Source: Marinobacter pelagius (GTDB lineage Bacteria > Pseudomonadota > Gammaproteobacteria > Pseudomonadales > Oleiphilaceae). From it: 64,000 nt of DNA. Under the pieces are notes generated by a model. That model saw nothing but the letters and a program-made list of their open reading frames with translations, searched no databases and had not been told where the DNA came from. The position numbers were made by a program, and so were the translations under genes. Below, piece after piece: positions 54,387 through 63,652 of the stretch (the first letter of the stretch is position 1; the number at the start of each line of letters is the position of its first letter). Location of the stretch: assembly GCF_003315345.1 (NCBI RefSeq), contig NZ_QNRO01000023.1:1-64000 (forward strand). Reading direction: 5' to 3'.

Positions 54387-54480
54387 TCGGAGTTGTGAGT
54401 TACGGTCACTAAAAACTGAGTTGCCAGCAATTATGCGGGACTGGTATCCGCACTACCAGTTGGCCAGTACAATACCGGCC

Positions 54481-56751
54481 ATGTCGACCAACCCCCAAAC
54501 CCCTGACACCTCGAACCTGCCGGATTTTCTGACCGACGAGCAGCGGGCGATTATTACCGCCGGCTACGAGCATTCGGTGATTACCGCCGTGGCCGGCAGT
54601 GGCAAGACGTCGACACTGGCCTGGCGCATACGGTACCTGCTGGAGCAGGGCCATGATCCGGACCGGATGCTGGTGTTGATGTTCAACCGCAGTGCCCGGG
54701 TGGATTTCGGGCGCAAGCTGCAGGAGGTGTGCCATCAGTCGGGGCTGGCGTTGCCGGAGATCCGGACGTATCACGCCATGGGGCTGCGGTTGTACAAGCG
54801 GTTTGTGCGGGAAGGTTATCTGCCGGGGTTTTCGGAGAAGATTCTGACCGAGCAGGAGATCAGTTTTCAGGCCTGGCAGCTGACGCGGCGGTTGGCGCCG
54901 GAGGATCTGGCGGATGAGATCCGGCGCAACAAGAAGGATTTTGTGGAGACGGCCACCGGGTTTATTGATCTGGTGAAGACGACGCTGTCGCCGGCGGAAT
55001 TTGTGTTTGAGGAGCTGGGGTATTCGGAAAAGCACCGGTACCTGATTGACCTTTTTCACAGCTTCGAGCAGTGGCGTAAGGGCCAGAGTCGGATCAGTTA
55101 TGCCGATATGCTGTACGAGCCGGTGATGGCGATTCATCAGAATCCGCCGCTGCAGCGGTTGGTGGGCAACAAGATGGATCTGATTCTGGTGGATGAGTAC
55201 CAGGATACCAATGAGATCCAGCACCTGTTGCTGCGCTATGTGGCCGGAGACCGGGCGCGGGTAACGGTTGTGGGGGATCCGGACCAGACGATCTATGAGT
55301 TCCGGGGCGCGAAGCCGGAGTTTATTCTCAAGCGGTTCAGTGATGAGTTCGAGAGTCCGCTGGAGCAGACGCTGAGCTATACCTTCCGCTATGGGCACCG
55401 GGTGGCGCTGCTGGCCAATCATCTGATCTGTCACAACACCGGGCGCAAGGATGTGCTGTGCCACTCCCATCCGTCCACGCCGGATACCGCGATTCACCTG
55501 CACCGGGTGGAAAGCGACAGCGATCAGGTCCTGCAGATTCTGAAGAACCAATCCCACGAGTCCTTGTCGGCGACGGCGATTCTGTTCCGGGTCTGGAGTC
55601 AGAGTGTGCCGATCGAGCTGAAGCTGCTGGCCCGGCAGATCCCCTACCGGATTGATGCCGGCAAGGGGGCGCTGTTCAGCCGCGAGGTCCAGGCCATTAC
55701 TGCACTGCTGATGGTGGTTACCGGCAAGCTGGGGCAGCTGCCGGATGCGGATCGGCTGGAACTCGCCCGGTTATTGCTGCGGTTTCCCCATGTCGGGCTG
55801 AAGGAGCCGGAGCTGGAGAATCTGGCGCAGTTCCTGGCCGGTTTTGGCGACGCCTGGCATGAGCGGATTCTGGCGATGGATTTTGATGCCTTGGCACCCA
55901 TGCCCGCTCGCAAGTTGCGCAAGCTGGGCGAGGTGCTGGGCCAGCTGTCCGGATTCAAGGGACCAGTGGCGGGGCTGATCAGTGTCTATGCCGAGCACAC
56001 TGACCTGTACGAGGGCATTCGCAGCCTGGCGCTGACCCATGAGAGTGCCGAGGAGCGGATCGATACCGTGCAGGGATTCCGGCAGTACCTGAAGGGTCTG
56101 GATGTGGACGCCGAGGGAGCGTTGACGCATTTGAAAACCCTGAAACAGCAGGCCGGTGAGAACAAGGAAGGAGGCGTGCTGCTGTCCACCATTCACCGGA
56201 CCAAGGGGCTGGAATGGCCGGTGGTGATCATTCCCGGCCTGCAGGAGAAGTACCTACCCTATTCCCCCCGGTCCCACGACGATGCCCGGGCGTTTTTGGA
56301 GAGCGAGCGCCGGCTGTTGTACGTGGCAATGACCCGGACGCGGGAGTCCCTGCACCTGATCAGCCGGCCGGTCAGCAAACGACCTCACCTGGACGGTGAC
56401 CAGGGGCCCAGCCGGTTTGTGGAGGAGTGCTGTTTCGAACTCTCGGAGGAGCTGGGGCACCATCTGAGATCTGACCGCCAGACCACTTCATCCATCAGGC
56501 TGGAGGCACCGCTTACCCCGGTCAGCCAGCGCTATGCCCAGCGGGAAGGCGTCTCCCTGGAAGGCACCGTCCCGGCCACGGATGATCGGCAGGCGCCGGT
56601 CTGGCACAGCCAGCGCGTGAGCCATGCCATTTTCGGGGCCGGTAGCATCGTCGGTGAGGATGAAAGCTCATTCGAAGTGCGTTTCGATAACGGCGACGCC
56701 TTGAACTTCAGCAAGAAAAGCGCCCACCTGTATTTCACCACAATGGCCTGA
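54481..56751 (+). CDS. UvrD/Rep-like ATP-dependent DNA helicase
   Basis: A 756-residue SF1 helicase distinct from the UvrD of this window. It has Walker A AVAGSGKTSTLAWRI, Walker B LVDEYQDTNEIQ, motif III GDPDQTIYEFRGA, motif IV LSYTFRYGH, motif V TIHRTKGLEWPVV and motif VI YVAMTRT. The tail ends SHAIFGAGSIVGEDESS, a UvrD-like Tudor segment. The R-Y-G-H and E-W-P-V-V variants set it apart from UvrD, Rep and PcrA. It is probably an accessory repair helicase; the role is unknown. The start MSTNPQTPD lies 95 bp after element B. Confidence 0.88.
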   Translation: MSTNPQTPDTSNLPDFLTDEQRAIITAGYEHSVITAVAGSGKTSTLAWRIRYLLEQGHDPDRMLVLMFNRSARVDFGRKLQEVCHQSGLALPEIRTYHAMGLRLYKRFVREGYLPGFSEKILTEQEISFQAWQLTRRLAPEDLADEIRRNKKDFVETATGFIDLVKTTLSPAEFVFEELGYSEKHRYLIDLFHSFEQWRKGQSRISYADMLYEPVMAIHQNPPLQRLVGNKMDLILVDEYQDTNEIQHLLLRYVAGDRARVTVVGDPDQTIYEFRGAKPEFILKRFSDEFESPLEQTLSYTFRYGHRVALLANHLICHNTGRKDVLCHSHPSTPDTAIHLHRVESDSDQVLQILKNQSHESLSATAILFRVWSQSVPIELKLLARQIPYRIDAGKGALFSREVQAITALLMVVTGKLGQLPDADRLELARLLLRFPHVGLKEPELENLAQFLAGFGDAWHERILAMDFDALAPMPARKLRKLGEVLGQLSGFKGPVAGLISVYAEHTDLYEGIRSLALTHESAEERIDTVQGFRQYLKGLDVDAEGALTHLKTLKQQAGENKEGGVLLSTIHRTKGLEWPVVIIPGLQEKYLPYSPRSHDDARAFLESERRLLYVAMTRTRESLHLISRPVSKRPHLDGDQGPSRFVEECCFELSEELGHHLRSDRQTTSSIRLEAPLTPVSQRYAQREGVSLEGTVPATDDRQAPVWHSQRVSHAIFGAGSIVGEDESSFEVRFDNGDALNFSKKSAHLYFTTMA

Positions 56752-56780
56752 TCCACCGCTTTGGCTGCGCCGTAAGTCCG

Positions 56781-56786
56781 TATAAT
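56781..56786 (+). promoter_or_regulatory. Candidate -10 element TATAAT of the ompA-like gene
   Basis: Perfect -10 hexamer 125 bp upstream of the start codon, which would give a long leader like that of ompA mRNAs. No good -35 was seen. Confidence 0.35.
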
Positions 56787-56910
56787 TCCGAACGTAACAA
56801 AACATTTCAATTTTTTGTCTTTTTTGGCCTACTGGCCTAGCTTTCAGGTAACACCTTAATTTTCTGCAAAAAAGCAGTCGCAAGAACGACAACCGAACAG
56901 GAGGTTCAGC

Positions 56911-58107
56911 ATGAACATCATGCGTCCAATAGCCGTGGCAGCTCTTTCCGCTGTAATGGCCACACCCGCGCTGGCCGAGGAGCGCCAGGAAACCATCTAT
57001 CTCAACCCGTTTGCCGGCTTTCAGTATTTTGATGACAAGAGGGATCTCAGTGAGACCGGCACTTTTGGGGTGGGTGCAGAATACCGCTTTACTCCGCACT
57101 GGGCGGTGGAAGCGGTCTACTCCCGCGCCGACGCCGACCGCAAGTATGTTGAAGGATCTTCCGATTTTGATGAGCTGCGCCTGGACGGGCTCTACTACTT
57201 CGCCGGTCAGGATGAAGCCTGGAACCCCTATCTTGCCCTGGGTGCTGGCCATGCTGACTTCGGTGAAGACGTATTAACTGTTCCCACCTCTGGCAGCAAC
57301 CACGAGGAAACCAGGGTGAATGTCGGGGCCGGTATCCGCTACAACGTCAGCGATAGCATTTCCCTGCGCGGCGACCTGCGCGAGTTCCACGGTATCGACG
57401 AGAGCACCTTCGATACCATGGTTTCCCTGGGTATCAGCTTCGCTTTCAACCGCACCGTGGGTGAAGCCGCACCTGTGGACAGCGACAATGACGGCGTGCC
57501 CGATACCAGTGACCAGTGCCCGAACACGACGCCGGGCGCGGTTGTGGACAGCACCGGCTGTGAGCCGGATGCAGATATGGACGGTGTTGCCGATGCCCGC
57601 GATGCCTGCCCGAACACCCCCGAGGGTGCGAACGTGGATGCCCGCGGCTGTGAACTGGACGGCGACAATGATGGTGTTGTAAACAGCAAGGACCAATGTC
57701 CGAACACCACCGCCGGTGCGGATGTGGATGCCACCGGTTGCGAGGGTGTCACCGAGACCATCGAGACCTTCGAGATCGAAGTGAAGTTCCCGACCAACAG
57801 CTCGGTAATCGGCAACGCCTATGACGATGAGATCAGCCGCGTGGCCGATTTCCTCAAGGAAAACCCGGAAACCATCGTCGAGATCGCCGGTCACACCGAC
57901 AGCATGGGTGATGCAGACTACAACCAGTTCCTGTCACAGCGTCGTGCGGAAGCCGTTGCCGAACGCCTGACAGGCCCGCTGGGCGTGGATCCGGAGCGCG
58001 TGAACGCCATCGGTTACGGTGAGGAGGCACCCATCGCCTCCAACGATACCGCCCAAGGCCGCGCGGAAAACCGTCGGGTCGAGGCCCGCATCCAGGTTCG
58101 CCGCTAA
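56911..58107 (+). CDS. OmpA-family outer-membrane protein with thrombospondin type 3 repeats
   Basis: A 398-residue protein in four parts. A signal peptide (1-22, ending TPALA) leads into an eight-strand beta-barrel (about 28-185). Three calcium-binding TSP3 repeats with one cysteine pair each follow (about 190-280; DSDNDGVPDTSDQCPNT and relatives). The peptidoglycan-binding OmpA domain (about 285-398) has IAGHTDSMGDADYNQFLSQRRA. This is the OprF-like architecture, linking the outer membrane to the wall. AGGAGG precedes the ATG and a strong terminator follows. Confidence 0.94.
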   Translation: MNIMRPIAVAALSAVMATPALAEERQETIYLNPFAGFQYFDDKRDLSETGTFGVGAEYRFTPHWAVEAVYSRADADRKYVEGSSDFDELRLDGLYYFAGQDEAWNPYLALGAGHADFGEDVLTVPTSGSNHEETRVNVGAGIRYNVSDSISLRGDLREFHGIDESTFDTMVSLGISFAFNRTVGEAAPVDSDNDGVPDTSDQCPNTTPGAVVDSTGCEPDADMDGVADARDACPNTPEGANVDARGCELDGDNDGVVNSKDQCPNTTAGADVDATGCEGVTETIETFEIEVKFPTNSSVIGNAYDDEISRVADFLKENPETIVEIAGHTDSMGDADYNQFLSQRRAEAVAERLTGPLGVDPERVNAIGYGEEAPIASNDTAQGRAENRRVEARIQVRR

Positions 58108-58125
58108 CGAGGGACCGGAACGGAT

Positions 58126-58154
58126 GAAAGGCGCCTGCGGGCGCCTTTCTTTTT
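58126..58154 (+). terminator. Intrinsic terminator of the OmpA-family gene
   Basis: GAAAGGCGCC-TGCG-GGCGCCTTTC followed by TTTTT. Confidence 0.9.
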
Positions 58155-58186
58155 GGCATCGAGAAAACATCAATGGCGATAACAAC

Positions 58187-58666
58187 ATGAATCGCGGCCT
58201 GGCACTGACAACCCTGTTGATGGCCTTTTCCGGCGGCGCCCTGGCCGAGGTCTATCGCTGTGAAAGCAACGGCTCGGTGACGTTCTCGGACCAGCCCTGC
58301 GGCACTGATGCCCAGGCCATCGAGATCCAGGACAACCGGATCGGTGGCAGCTTCAACCAGAACCTGCCCGAACCCGCCAGCAGGGACTCCGGGGGCCAGG
58401 ACAAGAAAACCGAAGAACCGGAGGAGGCCTCCACCTGCCGCTTCATCAATTCCACGGATCTGCGGCGGTACCTGGTGCGGGAACAGGTAGTCCGGGGCAT
58501 GACCCGGGATCACGTCCGTCGGGCCTTTGGCAACCCCCCGGAAGTGCATACCAGCCCCCGGGAAGTCTGGATCTACCAGACCCGGTATTACGGCGCGCTG
58601 TATGAGCTGACCTATGTGTACTTCAGGGATGGCTGCGTGGAGCGGGTGGAGTATCGCAAACCCTGA
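58187..58666 (+). CDS. Secreted DUF4124-domain protein
   Basis: A 159-residue exported protein: signal peptide (1-20, ending GGALA), then the DUF4124 pattern EVYRCESNGSVTFSDQPCG. A low-complexity acidic linker leads to a C-terminal region with MTRDHVRRAFGNPPEV that resembles a SmpA/BamE-like turn. Function unknown. The start codon has a weak ribosome site and lies 33 bp after the terminator. Its 3' end overlaps the convergent methyltransferase by 44 bp. Confidence 0.8.
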   Translation: MNRGLALTTLLMAFSGGALAEVYRCESNGSVTFSDQPCGTDAQAIEIQDNRIGGSFNQNLPEPASRDSGGQDKKTEEPEEASTCRFINSTDLRRYLVREQVVRGMTRDHVRRAFGNPPEVHTSPREVWIYQTRYYGALYELTYVYFRDGCVERVEYRKP

Positions 58667-59897
58667 CCGCATCCAGCAGCAGGTTACGAGGTGTCAGTTC
58701 GCGGTCACAGAAGGTGCCCAGGTGCACCCGGTAACCCTGTTCTTCCAGGGCTACGGCATAGTCCAGCACCAGCCAGAGTTCCAGGGGCCGGCGGAACAGG
58801 TGGCGCAGGAGTTCATGGCGGCGAACCTGTCTGAACCGCTGTCGACCCGCCTCCAGCCAATGGTCCCAGTCCATCTGAGCCGGTAATTCCAGCTGTTTTT
58901 TCCGGGCCGCCCATCGACAGAAGGCTTCAAATCCCTCATTCACCAGCCGGGGCGGATGGGAGGGCACCGGAAGGTATTGGTCTGAGCCCCGCACATGACG
59001 CTGCAGCGCGTCAAAACCCAGTCGCCACTGGCTGACCAGCGCGGTCTGAGCCCGCACCCTGGCCGGTGCGGTCACGGTCTCCTGGACCGCCAGCCGGAGA
59101 TCATTCCGGGTCAGCCTGAGTACGCGCGGGTGTTGCTTGGCCTGCCCGGAGAGAGGTTGATACCCGGAGTGAGCCGTCAGGTGGTAGCAACAGGGCGAGA
59201 AACTCAGGCGCGGTGCGCCGGCAGCACTACCCCGGCGGATCAGCTGGCGATGCAGGTCACCACAGGCGTGCAGGGCCACGCCATGGCTGCCGGCCGGCCA
59301 GCGCAGGTCATCCGCCATCACGTCCTGGCAATGCACGGTCACGGCATCGGCAAACTGGCGGGCCAGCCGGTTGCCATCGGCCACCAATGCCGGATCCCAC
59401 TCGAAGCCCTGCACTGGTTCCGGACATTGCCTTGCCAGGGTCCGGGACAGGTGGCCCTTGCCGCAGCACCAGTCCAACACCGGTCGGTTCAAGGGGATCA
59501 CCGAGGCGGCGAAGGCTCCGGCCTGGGCCCGCTTGCGACCTGGCATGTCGGTGGCAGCCACCTCCGGCAGGGTTGTCTCCGCCAGGGTCGCCGGGGAGGG
59601 AGAGAGAACCGGCACCGCTATCCGCTGCTCGTAACCGACCAGGCCGGGAAGCCAGCCACGGATCCGACCTGCAAACTCGATCAGGTGCTGTTCGTAATAG
59701 TCGCAGTCCTCATCAGTGAGTGCTTCAAGCCAGGACGACAATTCCGGGCACGCCTGCGCCCAGGCCGGAGCCGGCTCCATGAACGGTGCCGGCCGCCAGA
59801 ATTCCGCGTGGCCGGCAAGCCAGTCGTTCAAAGCCTGCCAGCGGCTATAAAAAGATGTGGTCGGCTCGTGTAAACTCGCCGCCGGAGGAAACGTCAT
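58623..59897 (-). CDS. SAM-dependent methyltransferase of unassigned target
   Basis: A 424-residue protein with a class I SAM motif LDWCCGKGHLSRTLARQCP in the middle (about residue 135). GVALHACGDLHRQLIRRG and LSFSPCCYHLTAHSGY follow, the latter a C-C-Y-H pattern seen in a group of uncharacterised methyltransferases. The first 120 residues are a separate helical domain. The ATG overlaps the divergent SPOUT methyltransferase start: both use the same CATG. Substrate unknown; an RNA target is only a guess from the neighbour. Confidence 0.8.
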   Translation of the reverse strand: MTFPPAASLHEPTTSFYSRWQALNDWLAGHAEFWRPAPFMEPAPAWAQACPELSSWLEALTDEDCDYYEQHLIEFAGRIRGWLPGLVGYEQRIAVPVLSPSPATLAETTLPEVAATDMPGRKRAQAGAFAASVIPLNRPVLDWCCGKGHLSRTLARQCPEPVQGFEWDPALVADGNRLARQFADAVTVHCQDVMADDLRWPAGSHGVALHACGDLHRQLIRRGSAAGAPRLSFSPCCYHLTAHSGYQPLSGQAKQHPRVLRLTRNDLRLAVQETVTAPARVRAQTALVSQWRLGFDALQRHVRGSDQYLPVPSHPPRLVNEGFEAFCRWAARKKQLELPAQMDWDHWLEAGRQRFRQVRRHELLRHLFRRPLELWLVLDYAVALEEQGYRVHLGTFCDRELTPRNLLLDAVRVCDTPPAPRSHP

Positions 59898-60591
59898 GCA
59901 ACTGGCCTTTGTACTTGTCGAACCCAAGGTTCCTGAAAACGTCGGAGCGGCTGCCCGTGCCCTGTGTACCATGGGGTTTGGCGAGCTGTGGCTGGTGAAC
60001 TCCGACCTGCACACCCGCCCGGAAGCCCATTGGCTGGCCCACGGCAGCGACCATATTCTCGATAACGCGCGCATTTTCCCTGATCTGGCAGCGGTGCGAA
60101 ACTCCGTAGACCTGCTGATGGGCACCTCCGCCAAGCCCCGCCACAACCGCCAGGACTGGCATACGCCGGACCGCCTGCGCACGGTGCTGACCGACAAGGG
60201 CGAGTCGGTCGCCACCGCCGCCCTGGTGTTCGGGCGCGAGGATCGGGGCCTGGCCAACGAGGAACTGGCCCTGTGCGACCTGCTCACCGGCATTCCGATG
60301 AAAGTGGCCTATCCGTCCCTGAACCTGGCCCAGTCGGTGATGCTCTATGCCTGGGAGATGTCGGGGCTGTCCGTCAACAGTGAGGCGGAAGGCGACAAGC
60401 CCGCACCGGCTGAGGCTGGTCTGGGTGCCCTGCGGGAACGGCTCGGGCACCTCTTGCCCGAGGTTGACACGCCCCCGGAGGGCAAGCTGTCGCAATGGGT
60501 GTTCGAACGCCTGCCACTTCTGTCGGAGCGGGATATCGGGTTCGTCCATACCCTGTGCGGCAATATCGAACGAACCCTTCGCAAGAAATAA
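59896..60591 (+). CDS. TrmH-family (SPOUT) RNA methyltransferase, LasT/TrmJ-like
   Basis: A 231-residue SPOUT methyltransferase for 2'-O-ribose methylation of RNA. It starts MQLAFVLVEPKVPENVGAAA and has LVFGREDRGLANEELALCD and IPMKVAYPSLNLAQSVMLYA, the three SPOUT motifs that form the SAM knot. The length and the A-H-G-S-D-H-I-L-D-N stretch match E. coli LasT slightly better than TrmJ (246), so the tRNA target position is uncertain. GGAGG lies 6 bases before the ATG. Confidence 0.88.
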   Translation: MQLAFVLVEPKVPENVGAAARALCTMGFGELWLVNSDLHTRPEAHWLAHGSDHILDNARIFPDLAAVRNSVDLLMGTSAKPRHNRQDWHTPDRLRTVLTDKGESVATAALVFGREDRGLANEELALCDLLTGIPMKVAYPSLNLAQSVMLYAWEMSGLSVNSEAEGDKPAPAEAGLGALRERLGHLLPEVDTPPEGKLSQWVFERLPLLSERDIGFVHTLCGNIERTLRKK

Positions 60592-60593
60592 CC

Positions 60594-61865
60594 CTACTCC
60601 TGAAAACGTCCGGTGCGAAACGCGTCCAGGTTGACCGGTGAGGTTTCACCGTCGATGACCCGGGCGATCACATCGGCACTGCCGGCGGACAGGGTCCAGC
60701 CGAAGGTGCCGTGCCCGGTATTCAGGTACAGGTTCTCCCTCGGGCCCCGGCCAATGATGGCCGGGCCGTCCGGGGTCATGGGCCGGAAGCCGGTCCAGGC
60801 CTCTGCCGCGTCCAGGTCGGCACAACCGGGATAGCGGGATTCTACCGATTTTCGAATGGTGGCAATGCGGGCTTCCGGAATGTCCCGGTTGAAGTCCGCC
60901 AGCTCCACAAAACCGGTGGCCCGCAGCCGATCGCCCAGCCGGGTGGAGACCACCTTGTAGTTGTCGTCGTGGATGGTGCTGACCGGGGCATGTTCCGGAT
61001 TTTTCAGGGGCACGGTAATGCTGTAGCCCTTGATCGGGTAGATGGGCAGATCCAGCCCGAGGGGCCGCACCAGCGTCGGTGACCAGCAACCGGCACTGAT
61101 CACAAAGGCGTCCGCCTTGAGAATCTCCCGCTCTCCATCGGCGTTGCGCAGAGCCACCGCATCCACCCGGTGTTCACCGGCGACCAGGTTATCCACCTCA
61201 ACGTTGTAGCGGAATTTCACCCCCCTCTCCTCGCAGGCGTTCGCCAGGGCCCGGGAAAACAGGTGGCAGTCGCCGGTGCCGTCGGTGTCGTAGCTAAGCG
61301 CCCCATACAGCGGCCCACCGCCGACCATGCCTGGTTCCACTTCCCGTACCTGCTCCGGACTCAACAGCCTGGACGGGATACCGAGTTCGCTCAGCAGGTC
61401 ATGCACGGCGCGATAACCCTCAAGGGCTTCCGGTGTGCTGGCCAGATGGAGCAGTCCCCTGTGGTCACCGTCGAACTCGAGGTCCAGCTCTTGCTCCAGT
61501 TTCAGGAAGCGCTCCCGGCTGTGAATGCCCAGGCGCAGCATGGCCCGCCGGTTAAGGCCGAACAGGCCCGGAGACCAGGCATAGCGGAGGGTGGCAAACA
61601 TGAACTTCACCGCTTCCACCGATGGCGGCATCCGCAGCTTCAAAGGTCCGTCCTGTTTGAACAGCCATGGCAACACCTTGAACACCATCGAGGGATCCGC
61701 CCACGGGTAAACCACCCCGTAGGAGCGCTGGGCAGCGTTGCCCTTGCTGGTCTCGTTACCGGCAATGTCGTGACGCTCGATAACTGTTACCTGATGCCCC
61801 CGACGGTTCAATTCCCAGGCTGTGGTCACTCCGACCACACCACCACCGACTACTACAATGTGCAT
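60594..61865 (-). CDS. dadA: D-amino acid dehydrogenase
   Basis: A membrane-associated FAD enzyme oxidising D-alanine and other D-amino acids to 2-oxo acids with electrons to the quinone pool. The 423 residues start MHIVVVGGGVVGVTTAWEL (FAD site) and have GNETSKGNAAQRSYG, YPIKGYSITVPL and the C-terminal WTGFRPMTPDGPAIIGRG with NTGHGTFGWTLSAGSA. No DadX racemase is beside it. Convergent with the SPOUT gene, 2 bp apart. Confidence 0.93.
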   Translation of the reverse strand: MHIVVVGGGVVGVTTAWELNRRGHQVTVIERHDIAGNETSKGNAAQRSYGVVYPWADPSMVFKVLPWLFKQDGPLKLRMPPSVEAVKFMFATLRYAWSPGLFGLNRRAMLRLGIHSRERFLKLEQELDLEFDGDHRGLLHLASTPEALEGYRAVHDLLSELGIPSRLLSPEQVREVEPGMVGGGPLYGALSYDTDGTGDCHLFSRALANACEERGVKFRYNVEVDNLVAGEHRVDAVALRNADGEREILKADAFVISAGCWSPTLVRPLGLDLPIYPIKGYSITVPLKNPEHAPVSTIHDDNYKVVSTRLGDRLRATGFVELADFNRDIPEARIATIRKSVESRYPGCADLDAAEAWTGFRPMTPDGPAIIGRGPRENLYLNTGHGTFGWTLSAGSADVIARVIDGETSPVNLDAFRTGRFQE

Positions 61866-61888
61866 GCACGCCTCCGCGTCCGTTATTT

Positions 61889-62719
61889 TCAGCTGACCCC
61901 GTTCCTGGCCAACAGTTGCCGATATTCCTCGAGTACCGCTTCATCTTCCGCCGGATAGTCCGGCGCCAGTTGCCTGAGCTGTTCCGCCAGCATCGCGGCT
62001 ACAATCGCCCGGGCCTGGGGCTTCCTGTCCCCGGGAACGACAAACCAGGGCGCTTCCCGGGTATGGGTTGCCGCCATCGCCTGCTCGGCAAAGGCTTCAT
62101 ACTCCGCCCGTCTGGCCCAGCCATCAATATCGGATTTATCGAATTTCCAACGCTTGCGGGGCTTGTCCAGGCGTTTGAGCAGGCGCCGGCGATGCTCGTC
62201 TTCGGACAGGTTCTGCCACACTTTCAGGATCGTCGTGCCCTCCTGTACCAGGTGGCGCTCGAAATTACGGATGGAGTGGTAACGGTTGTCCCAGTTGTAG
62301 CTGTCCGGGGCATGGACCGGCCAGACCCGCTCGGCAATGACCGCTTCGTGATGACTCCGGTTGAAGGCCACCATCTGGCCCAAGCCTGGCAGGTAAGGTG
62401 TGACCCGCCAGAGAAAATCATGGCGGACTTCCGCCCCTTGCGGCCGGCTGAACGACCAGGCATGGAAGCCCGCCGGATCAGCGTAGGTGGCCAGGGTCCG
62501 GATCAGGCTGTCCTTGCCGCTGGTATCGGGACCGTGAACCACCACCAGCAGTGCCCGCTTGCGATTGGCCCAGAGTCGGCGCTGATATTCACCGATCTCC
62601 TCCAGGCTGGCTTCCAGTGCGGGAATCTCACCGTCATCGTCCAGCAGCGTGGGGTAGTCCCGGAACCGGGGCTTTTCGGGATCAAAACGCCAGGCACTGG
62701 CGAACGGCGATACCTCCAT
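61889..62719 (-). CDS. Polyphosphate kinase 2 family protein
   Basis: A 276-residue P-loop kinase. It has Walker A VHGPDTSGKDSLIR, the lid and Walker B region RVWPVHAPDSYNWDNRYHS with TILKVWQNLSEDEHRRRLLKRL, and the WKFDKSDID segment of PPK2 proteins. Family members phosphorylate NMP or NDP with polyphosphate; which class this is cannot be assigned by eye. The ATG at 62719 is chosen because GGGAAAGGAT precedes it; ATGs at 62734 and 62740 are weaker. It follows on from dadA's upstream side, 23 bp away. Confidence 0.87.
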   Translation of the reverse strand: MEVSPFASAWRFDPEKPRFRDYPTLLDDDGEIPALEASLEEIGEYQRRLWANRKRALLVVVHGPDTSGKDSLIRTLATYADPAGFHAWSFSRPQGAEVRHDFLWRVTPYLPGLGQMVAFNRSHHEAVIAERVWPVHAPDSYNWDNRYHSIRNFERHLVQEGTTILKVWQNLSEDEHRRRLLKRLDKPRKRWKFDKSDIDGWARRAEYEAFAEQAMAATHTREAPWFVVPGDRKPQARAIVAAMLAEQLRQLAPDYPAEDEAVLEEYRQLLARNGVS

Positions 62720-62842
62720 AACATCCTTTCCCATAGTCATAGTCCGAAACAGGTTAACAATCGCACAAACTGGTAAACTTGCGGGATCAAGTTCCCAGAA
62801 TAGCAGCCTGACCAAAGGTTGCGATGGAGTTCAGTCAAAGCA

Positions 62843-63652
62843 ATGAGCAAGAAACGTCGCGAGATTCCGGTTTTCGATCACCCGATCATCGAAACCCACT
62901 GCCACCTGGATTACCTCAAGGACCGGCCCCTGGAGGACACTCTGGAGCAGAGCCAGCGGGTGAACATTGAACGCGTGATCACCATCGCGGTGTCACCGGA
63001 GAACCTGGCCAAAGTCCGGGAACTGAGCCAGGTTACGCCCTGGGTCTATGGTACCCAGGGCATCCACCCGCACGAGGCGGAAACCTACACCGATGAGGTG
63101 GAGCAAGAGATCCGCGCCCACGCTGGTGACGCCAAGATTGTCGCGGTGGGTGAGATCGGTCTGGATTACTTCTACGACAACGCGGACCGTCAGGTACAGC
63201 GGGACGTCTTCCGCCGCCAGTTGCAGATTGCCTGTGACACCGACCGGCCGGTGGTGATCCACAGTCGAGAAGCGGACGAGGACACCATCACCATCCTCCA
63301 GGAGTTCGAGACGACCCTGAAACGCCGTGGCGTCATTCACAGCTTCACCTCGGGCCCGGGGCTAGCCCGCTATGCCCTGGATCAGGGCTGGTGCCTGGGC
63401 TTCAACGGCATCACCACTTTCAACAAGGCGGAGAACGTGCGGGACATTGTGCGCATGGCGCCCATCGAGCAGATCCTGCTGGAAACCGATGCGCCCTTCC
63501 TGACGCCGGTGCCCTACCGGGGCCGGGAGAACGCGCCGTTCTACCTGCCCTTCGTGGCCGAGAAGATCTCTGAGGTCAAGGACTTGCCGCTGGATCAGGT
63601 TCTGGCGCAGACCTACGCCAACAGCCTCAGGACCTTCTTCCCCGAGCGATGA
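62843..63652 (+). CDS. TatD-family metal-dependent hydrolase (DNase)
   Basis: A 269-residue TIM-barrel hydrolase. The metal ligands are ETHCHLDYL (H-x-H), the glutamate in GEIGLDYFYDNADR, and histidines in VIHSREADEDT and GVIHSFTSG; the late aspartate is in LLETDAPFLTP. The length fits TatD/YcfH/YjjV. Its stop overlaps the next gene as ATGA. Which paralogue this is remains open. Confidence 0.92.
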   Translation: MSKKRREIPVFDHPIIETHCHLDYLKDRPLEDTLEQSQRVNIERVITIAVSPENLAKVRELSQVTPWVYGTQGIHPHEAETYTDEVEQEIRAHAGDAKIVAVGEIGLDYFYDNADRQVQRDVFRRQLQIACDTDRPVVIHSREADEDTITILQEFETTLKRRGVIHSFTSGPGLARYALDQGWCLGFNGITTFNKAENVRDIVRMAPIEQILLETDAPFLTPVPYRGRENAPFYLPFVAEKISEVKDLPLDQVLAQTYANSLRTFFPER

